DNA from: Echinometra lucunter
Taxonomy: Eukaryota; Echinodermata; Echinoidea; Camarodonta; Echinometridae
Assembly: GCA_029962745.1 (NCBI GenBank)
Contig: CM057169.1
Span: 19,100,210 to 19,164,209, forward strand
Reading direction: 5' to 3'
DNA length: 64,000 nt
Shown here: one piece after another, positions 57,682 through 64,000 of the stretch
Position numbering within the stretch: position 1 is the stretch's first letter
Layout of the letters: each line of letters starts with the position of its first letter
Translations under genes and position numbers: made by a program
The notes under the pieces: generated by a model
Databases searched by the model: none
Told to the model about the DNA's origin: nothing
What the model saw: the letters and a program-made list of their open reading frames with translations, nothing else

Positions 57682-58855
57682 GTAGGATTAATGCATTAAC
57701 CTAAATGAGGAGTATTACACCGGGGGCGAGAGCTATAAATTAGGTACCGTTCATAAGATTGGATCTTCTGGTAGAGTAAGTGGGGTGTTCATAAATTCTA
57801 AGGTGAGGTACTATGATCTCGATATACAAATTACTGGTGTATTTACCCTGGATCTGTAAGGGAGAGCTTGCAGCTGACAGTTACTGCTTAGAGGCAATCT
57901 TGAATTTCGGTTTGCAGTCGCTGAGAAACTGTTTGAAAGTTTATTTCTGCTTCTTGATCACAATGTTTATTTGTAGGAAAATAATTTTTGTAAGCCTACA
58001 TGTCTAATGTGACTGTTTTAAACAATATTTTCTTTCTAATGTATCAAAGCCTGCCAGACATGGGAAGTGTTTATCCCAACAATGCTGTTATTGTGGAAAT
58101 AAATGAAATCAAATGTACATCCTACACTGACTGAATTCTGAAATTCAATCCTGGAACAACACTTAAAGTGTACAAATCTCCATGAGACATTTTGCTCCAT
58201 TTTTTTAGGGGTTCAGTGTCATTCAGTGTCATTATATTCGAAATACAAAACTTCAATTTCCATAAAAACGATAATGTGAGTTCAAATATATACTCTACAA
58301 TGTAAGTGAACATTAAAGTGACTTGTAATGTAGGATAGGCAAAGTACCTGTACATATGAGCATGATTTAGGGTGTTTACGGAATCGAACAGTCATTCAAT
58401 TCCATGCATTGTTGTCTTTTGTTATCATTTATTTCTTCGAAATTCTTCACTGTAAACCCTTTGAATGCTGGGTAGTTTCAAGGGGTTATTTCACATGTAC
58501 TAGTTGTACACAAATTATTTTTCAGGCGATTGGTAACCCTTATCCTAAATCTAAATGAGATCCAGTTGCAACCTACACACAAACCCTAAAAGCTTTGACG
58601 AAATAAAGCCCACAGTTTGTATATTTTGGAGCCCCGCCCACGTACTCAGCAAGCATGCCTATGGACCAGACAGCAGTCTATATCATTGTCAACTTCTATC
58701 TGCACTTCTCAGGTTTACATATCTCTCTGCAATGAATGGAAAGGTTTCCCTGCTCTCCTTGAAGACGGAAACGAGGCTAAATGAAAAGGTCCCCGCGTTT
58801 GACAGCCGCTTTCCGTCATCCAAACCGGGAAGCGGGATATAGCTTAAGCAAACCA
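57682..58855. other. Sequence without a recognisable gene
   Basis: Near 58,070-58,105 TGTTATTGTGGAAATAAATG resembles a LINE 3'-end tail, and a similar word occurs at 9,195. Otherwise nothing was identified. Confidence 0.45.
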
Positions 58856-59740
58856 TTGGTGGAGAAGGGAGGGAGGGAGGGGAGAGGAGGGGGGGAGGGG
58901 AGAGGAGGGGGAGAGGAGGGGAGAGGAGGGGAAAGGAAGGGAGAGGAGGGGAGGGGGGGAGGGGAGAGGAGGGGAGAGGAGGGGAGAGGAGGGGAGAGGA
59001 GGGGAGAAGAGGGGAGAGTAGAGAGACTTGAGAGCTTAAGCAAACCTTGGTAGAAGGAGAAGAGGAGGGAGGAGGAGGAAGAGAAGGAGGAGGAGGAGGG
59101 GAAGAAGAATACAGGGATGGGGGAGAAGAGGAAGAAGAAGAGGAGGGTGGATGAGGAGGATGAAGAGAAAGAGGAGGAAGAGGGGAGGGGAAGGAGAAGT
59201 AGGAGGAGGAGGAGGGGAGGAGGAGGAGGAGGAGGAGGAGGAAGAGGAGGAGGAAGAGGAGGAAGAAGAGGAGGAAGAGGAGGAGGAGGCAGGAGAGGAG
59301 GAGGAAGCAGGAGAGGAGGAGGAGGCAGGAGAGAAGGAGGAGAAGAAGGAAACATTGGTGGGAAATGGGGAGATAGGACAAAGAGAGGAAAGAGGAGGAG
59401 GCAAGGAGAGAATGAGGGAGGGGGATAATGAAGTGTGGAAATAGGAAGAGGAAAGGAGAGGTATTGAAGGAAGAGAAGGAGAAGAGAAGGAAGGGGAAAA
59501 TACATGTATAAAATGTATTGAAGTAGAGGAAGGCGTGAACGAAAAAGGGGCGGGGTGTCAAGGGAGGGAGAAGAAGATGGAGGATGGGAGGATAGAACAG
59601 AGAGGGGAGAACAAGAAGGAAGTGGAGAAATAGAAGAAAAGAGTAAAGGAGACAACATAAGTTGAAAATGAGAAGTTAAGCAAAAAGAAGAGGAGAGAAG
59701 ATGTGGAAAGGATGATGAATGGAAAAAAAAACAGGATTAA
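58856..59740 (+). repeat. Long polypurine (GGA)n/(GA)n tract
   Basis: Over roughly 600 bp (58,856-59,460) the plus strand is almost purely purine, in GGGAGAGGA and GGAGGAGGA arrays, interrupted by a repeated CTTAAGCAAACC.TTGG word (about 58,842 and 59,034). Purine-rich sequence thins out to 59,740. Open frames of up to 290 codons on the minus strand (Ser/Pro/Leu-rich) and Glu/Gly/Arg-rich frames on the plus strand are composition artefacts. Confidence 0.9.
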
Positions 59741-59809
59741 GAGGTAAGATCAGGAGTGGGAGGATGAGAATGATGAAGAGCAGTAAAGATGAAAGCAAAG
59801 TATGGATTG

Positions 59810-60045
59810 GAGGCGAAGATTCAATTGACGATGATCATCACGGAATGTGTGTTAGTTAAGAGGGAGGCTGCCAGAAATATCTTTAGCAAACCTCCTCCGA
59901 GATGCAACTGTGAAGACTATCAGCATAGAATGCAAATAAGAATTTCACTGATGCTGGAAATATCTTCAGCAAACCTTGGAGAAGAGGGGAGGGGGGGGGG
60001 TGAGAAATCTAGATTCAATTGATATTGATCATCATAGAATGTGAG
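59810..60045 (+). repeat. Diverged ~190-bp duplication
   Basis: AGATTCAATTGACGATGATC (about 59,817) recurs as AGATTCAATTGATATTGATC (about 60,010). GAAATATCTTxAGCAAACCT occurs at about 59,874 and 59,957. AGCAAACC also appears in the upstream polypurine tract, so these belong to one repeated motif family. Confidence 0.6.
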
Positions 60046-61660
60046 TTGTGAGAGGCACCGTCTATTATGAAGGCGCCGTGCAATCATGATTCAATGAACC
60101 GCATTCCGTGGTGAAGGTGATATTATGTACAGTATTTCAGTCATTGAGAATTCAGTTGGCATTGCAACAATCATGCATTATTAATGATCGTAAATAGCAT
60201 ATGTTACGGATACCTCTTTCCTAATTTTTTTAATACTGGTATTTATAACTTGTCAATATGCAACATGAAAAGAGGAGAAATCCACTTCGTGGGAATCTGC
60301 AGCAGGTCACATACTACCTTGCCTCAGCATGCAATTTATAAGCAAACATAATGAATTACTTAAAATGCTAGTTAAACATGTTTGTCGTTGGAAGTTTTTC
60401 CTTACTTTCCATTTTCATGAAGTTCAACACAGCAGAAGAAAAATCTATTTTGCGGGAATTTTTGGAAACTGCATAAATGCATTTAAATGTAATGGTTATA
60501 CTCTTGGGTGGAATTTTCCTCCAAATCTCCATCACCCCCCTCCCCTCCCCTTCCCTCCCCCCTCCATTCCCACTCTCTTGATAATATTTATAATGCCATC
60601 TTTATAATACTCTTATACCCTTACGAAACACCCTTACTGTATAAATTGAATTTTTCATGAAATTCAATTAGATAAAATACCATAAAACCACATCTCCCAA
60701 CAGTGGTGAACCAAAATCTAATGAAAAATGTTTTAATAACAGTGTAACATTTACTTAATATTCCACAAAAACAAAATGTGACCACAAGATTATAACAAAA
60801 ACCAAATGTTCTGCTTTTGTTTTGTTTTGTGTTGTTTTTGTTTTTGGTGGGGGCGATTGAGGGGGTGCTATTCCAAGTTTGTAGAGTGTAGTCAGTTATC
60901 AATTTTGATATTTTAGCAATCACATTTTATCGCCTAAGACGAATTGAAAAGATTCAGAGACTTATAGGGCAATATTCTGTAGAAGTTCATTTGTAAAGTG
61001 GGTGGATTTTATTCCAGAAATTATGAATTCAAAAGCATGGAATTCTTTTATAAGGATAACTAAATATGAGAATGGGAGGTCATACCAGTGGTAAATGCAA
61101 ATCATTTACACTGTCCATAATTCTGTTTTGCGAATGATCATTTTCAAATATCAAGTAAACATATTCCACTTAAATATATTAATTACATAAAGGCCTGCCT
61201 ACACACAGAACAGAGTCTGGAAGTCAGTTGACAATATTAACAATACACAGCAGAAAAACAACATATATAGTGTATATTTCTTTTCATTATTCTTGTACTT
61301 GACTTATAAAATCAGACATTAATATCAAGAAATAAAGACAATCTGGTCTATAAAGGCCATCCAAGGAAAGCAGACAAGGTCTTCAAAAATTGGCCTATTC
61401 ATAAAAGTGCCCTTTGCGGCCACATTGCTTACTTCTCTATTAAATGAGAAAATATGAGTGACCACTGTAGATAGATCTTCATAGAGAAATACATGTAGCA
61501 TATATGACAGGTTTACATATAGATGTACAAATGACAATTACGTATGTTGATAATTTAGATACATACATGTGTAAAACTAAATCTAGATGTCCTTGATATA
61601 TCGTAGATATTTTAAAAAAAAAACCCTGGAATGTACTAAATAATCTTTCTCCCCTAAATT
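60046..61660. other. Sequence without a recognisable gene
   Basis: AT-rich with a C-rich patch at about 60,534-60,567. Nothing recognised. Confidence 0.5.
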
Positions 61661-62560
61661 TTCAATCAAACAAACCTTACCTATCTCACGAGAAAAGGCC
61701 AGGAGGGAAAGTCTGCTAAATGAGTTTTGTTATGATCCAATTTGATTCCAATATAAGAAGACACTTGTTGTCGGTCTCCCTTGTAAAGCCACTAACGTGT
61801 GTAGGAGTGTCGGCAAAACTGCCGAAGCATCGTAACGTGTGATGCACACGTCAACCTCACAACTCGCCAGATGCTATCTGTTGAGTGAGTCTCCTTTCTC
61901 CAGAATTTTCGGCAGGTTCTCACAAAAATTCTCACCAAAAAATGAAAGTTGAGTTTTAACTACTTAACAAAATGCTTATAGAATCACATTAGCAGGGTAG
62001 AATATTCAGATACGCAGTCCTAATCAAGAGAGAGTATTTTTTATGGCTATCGCAAAACACACTATCCTTTTGAGTCCAAGGACGGCTTTCTGCATGAAAC
62101 GGCACAGAATAACACTTTCCTACTGCAGAAGATAGCAAGCTAGCAGTAGATAGCAAATACACACAGATCACTACAGTAGCTGTATGCTGGCATCTGCTCC
62201 AGAGAGCGCGCACACACAGAGTGTGGGGCCTGCGTTGGGTTCCACACATAGCACCTCGCACTCTCTCCCCCCTCTCTTCATCTCTCCTGCTCACGTACAC
62301 ACAAACACACATAGAAATTGCAGCAGCGCTCTATGCGGAAGCTTCTGTAATATGCTAAAACCGTGTGCGTAACGTAATGCACTTAGGTCTCTCCAATACA
62401 TCAAATTAATGCAGGGGTCGAGTGTGCCGCAGCCACGCACCGCCGATGCAGTTTGAGTAGTGGAGCATAAATGTATGTGTTCACACAGGGTCACCTGCCT
62501 GTGCCATGTCAAATTAAATCTGAATGACGTTACATTTGTAGTGAATATTAAGTGCATCTA
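61661..62560 (-). other. GC- and CpG-richer patch; possible untranslated first exon or promoter, minus strand
   Basis: This patch has more CpG than its surroundings. On the minus strand it carries a good donor (GAGATAG|GTAAGG) at about 61,684. No long reading frame precedes the donor, so it would be untranslated. The 107-codon minus frame at 61,989-62,312 has no recognisable domain. Only base composition and one splice-like site support the idea. Confidence 0.15.
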
Positions 62561-62839
62561 TGTTCTACCATAGGGGGAATGTATATCAGGAGCATAAGAC
62601 GTTAAATAATCATTCACATTCAATTATCCCACAAAGATCTAATGTGATATCATCATGTACATTGTACATTCTCGATGATGATAAAGAAATGAAAATTTGT
62701 GACTTGCCTATTATTATACAAAGAACTTCTATAAAAACAAATATTCAAAAAACTGTTTCATTCATAATATAAAACAATCAAAGATACATATATGGTATGT
62801 AATATGATGATGGATTTTCTTTCCTTTTAATTCATTAAT

Positions 62840-62935
62840 TTATTTAAATGTATTCATTCATTCATTCATTCATTCATTCATCTATTTATCTACTCATTTA
62901 TTCATTTGTTCATTTATTCAATTATGGTATTTATT
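62840..62935. repeat. (ATTC)n microsatellite
   Basis: ATTC repeats at about 62,851-62,881 flanked by diverged ATTT/ATCT repeats. Confidence 0.9.
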
Positions 62936-63073
62936 CACACACAGTGGAATTGTGAAAGATAAGCACTTTGAGTATCAACGATAATTATTGATGACAGCTG
63001 GTCATACCAGCAGTACTTGAGAATCAGAATTTTCTGTAGGTGTGCCGATTATCACTGCTGTTGTTGCTATGAT

Positions 63074-63125
<52 letters not shown>

Positions 63126-63240
63126 TGATGATGATGATAGATGATGATGATAATGATGATGGATGATGATGATGATGATGATGATTTTTATCATTCTTAT
63201 CATCATTACTGTAACTATTATAATCATCATTATCATCATT
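63074..63240. repeat. (GAT)n microsatellite and ATC-rich continuation
   Basis: GAT triplets run from about 63,074 to 63,184 with two GGATGAT/AGATGAT interruptions, followed by ATC/ATT triplets to 63,240. Confidence 0.95.
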
Positions 63241-63247
63241 ACTATGA

Positions 63248-63418
63248 ACTCCTAAAACAGTTGTTTAAAAATCATTAGGTTGTTTAACATACATGTATGA
63301 ACCTACCAGCAGTTGTGTAAACTCATTCCTACATGTTTTACATACAATTTTTTTTTTATAACGGTATAGGTCCACATGGTAAACAACCTAATGATTTTTA
63401 AACAACTTTTTTAAGAGT
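63248..63418. mobile_element. MITE with ~43-bp terminal inverted repeats, 171 bp
   Basis: The left end ACTCCTAAAACAGTTG continues as TTTAAAAATCATTAGGTTG. The right end reverse-complements to ACTCTTAAAAAAGTTG and continues identically. The inner 24-28 bp are perfect and the outer 16 bp have two mismatches. The centre is non-coding. No target duplication was clear. Confidence 0.8.
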
Positions 63419-63423
63419 GCGGA

Positions 63424-63600
63424 AGAGGCATGATAGCTCAGTCGGTAAGGTAGATGCAATAGTGCCCTTTCGTAAAGCATTAATCTTCATGACCAAGTCT
63501 CTCAGAGAGGACTTAAAGCAGTCAGTCCTCTGGTTGCTTACTTTACAAGTATGCACGCTTTCTTAGCATTCAGGTCAAACAAACCAATAACCATATAACC
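63424..63600 (+). mobile_element. Possible tRNA-derived SINE fragment
   Basis: GATAGCTCAGTCGGTAAGG at about 63,433-63,451 fits a tRNA D-arm/RNA polymerase III A box (TAGCTCAGTCGG). A convincing B box (GGTTCRANNCC) is missing, so it is not a working tRNA. The downstream text (GAGGACTTAAAGCAGTCAG, TCCTCTGGTTGCTTAC) is not tRNA-like and would be the SINE body. It is followed by ATT/ATC repeats. Confidence 0.4.
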
Positions 63601-64000
63601 AATATTATTATTAATATTATCACCATTATTATCATCATTATCATAACTATTATCATAATCACTACTATTTTTATCATTATTATCATAAAATGGGTAGTGA
63701 TGAGACATTTCAATGCTAAAGACAGCTTTTTTACACGCAGCCTACAAGTAGCCATTCATTTGCACCTTTAAAAAAGCTGCCCTTTTCAGCATCATGTGTG
63801 CATGAGCCTTCACATGCAGGAAGCAGTGAGTTTGTTTCTATTGAAGGATCAATTCTAACCTTAGCTTTCAAGGTGGTTCAGATGAGTCATTCACAAATCA
63901 AAAGCATAAGTGAAGGATAAGGTGACATTTTACGCTGGATGCGGAACAGCATTCATTTTCTATAGAGACAGACATGATGCTAGTCTGCTCCGGTTCAGAA
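63600..64000. other. ATT/ATC microsatellite then unremarkable sequence
   Basis: ATT/ATC triplets at about 63,602-63,690. The remaining sequence to the end of the window has no recognised feature. Confidence 0.6.

Noticed and set aside
58689..59658. 290- and 280-codon minus-strand frames
   Set aside because: They are translations of the polypurine/polypyrimidine tract. Overlapping frames are equally open and no domain is present.
63074..63182. Direct-repeat array suggestive of CRISPR
   Set aside because: It is a (GAT)n microsatellite with no spacers, in an animal genome context.
63424..63500. Functional tRNA gene
   Set aside because: Only an A-box/D-arm-like segment is present. No anticodon arm, B box or closing acceptor stem could be drawn.

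Overview
The window is intergenic or intronic DNA from an animal nuclear genome, most likely a sea urchin or another marine deuterostome. This rests on several points: AT-rich sequence with abundant ACATGTA-type words, long CT/GA, ATT/ATC and poly-C/G microsatellites, and many short terminal-inverted-repeat (TIR) elements, including the GGGCCCCGTTTCATAAAAC family. CR1-type LINE 3' ends with (ATT)n tails and signs of very high heterozygosity also fit. The assignment is inference. No complete protein-coding gene, rRNA, intact tRNA or CRISPR could be recognised. Most long open frames are translations of simple repeats.

The dominant structure is a large direct repeat: 15,271-32,951 (copy A) and 33,452-51,840 (copy B). 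Copy A ends exactly at a 500-N gap and copy B starts exactly after it. This dovetail layout is what an assembler produces when two heterozygous contigs overlap but are not merged, so A and B are probably the two alleles of one locus rather than a real tandem duplication. A second 500-N gap lies at 1,812-2,311.

Reading A against B works as a natural experiment. Eight insertions sit in one copy while the other copy carries the matching unoccupied site. They are two TTAA-flanked MITEs of family 'A' (19,527-19,933; 50,672-51,074), one TTAA-flanked MITE of family 'B' (28,198-28,685), a 1.67-kb non-autonomous hAT (43,287-44,955), a 178-bp TA-flanked MITE (46,195-46,372) and a 501-bp foldback-bearing element with an 8-9-bp duplication (36,091-36,591). 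The last two are a 617-bp TIR element with a 2-3-bp duplication (25,462-26,078) and a 5'-truncated CR1-like LINE (23,731-24,132). Transposition in this lineage is therefore recent.

Left flank (1-15,270): LINE 3' ends (1,249-1,811 minus; 3,283-3,523 plus), a hAT-like MITE, a three-unit GACGGACG-rich tandem repeat, abutting TTAA elements sharing one TTAA, two abutting MITEs, a 187-bp duplication, a degenerate ~160-200-bp tandem array and microsatellites. Right flank (51,841-64,000): low-complexity tracts, a 22-bp minisatellite, a precisely delimited element with ~110-bp TIRs (55,952-56,466), another TTAA-A element, a 600-bp polypurine tract, a MITE and a possible tRNA-derived SINE fragment.

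Weak evidence suggests the locus may lie in introns of a minus-strand gene. Three short open segments in copy A (29,603-29,745; 27,628-27,691; 27,473-27,511), repeated in copy B, have splice-like borders, and their reading phases chain correctly. All exon calls are low-confidence hypotheses.
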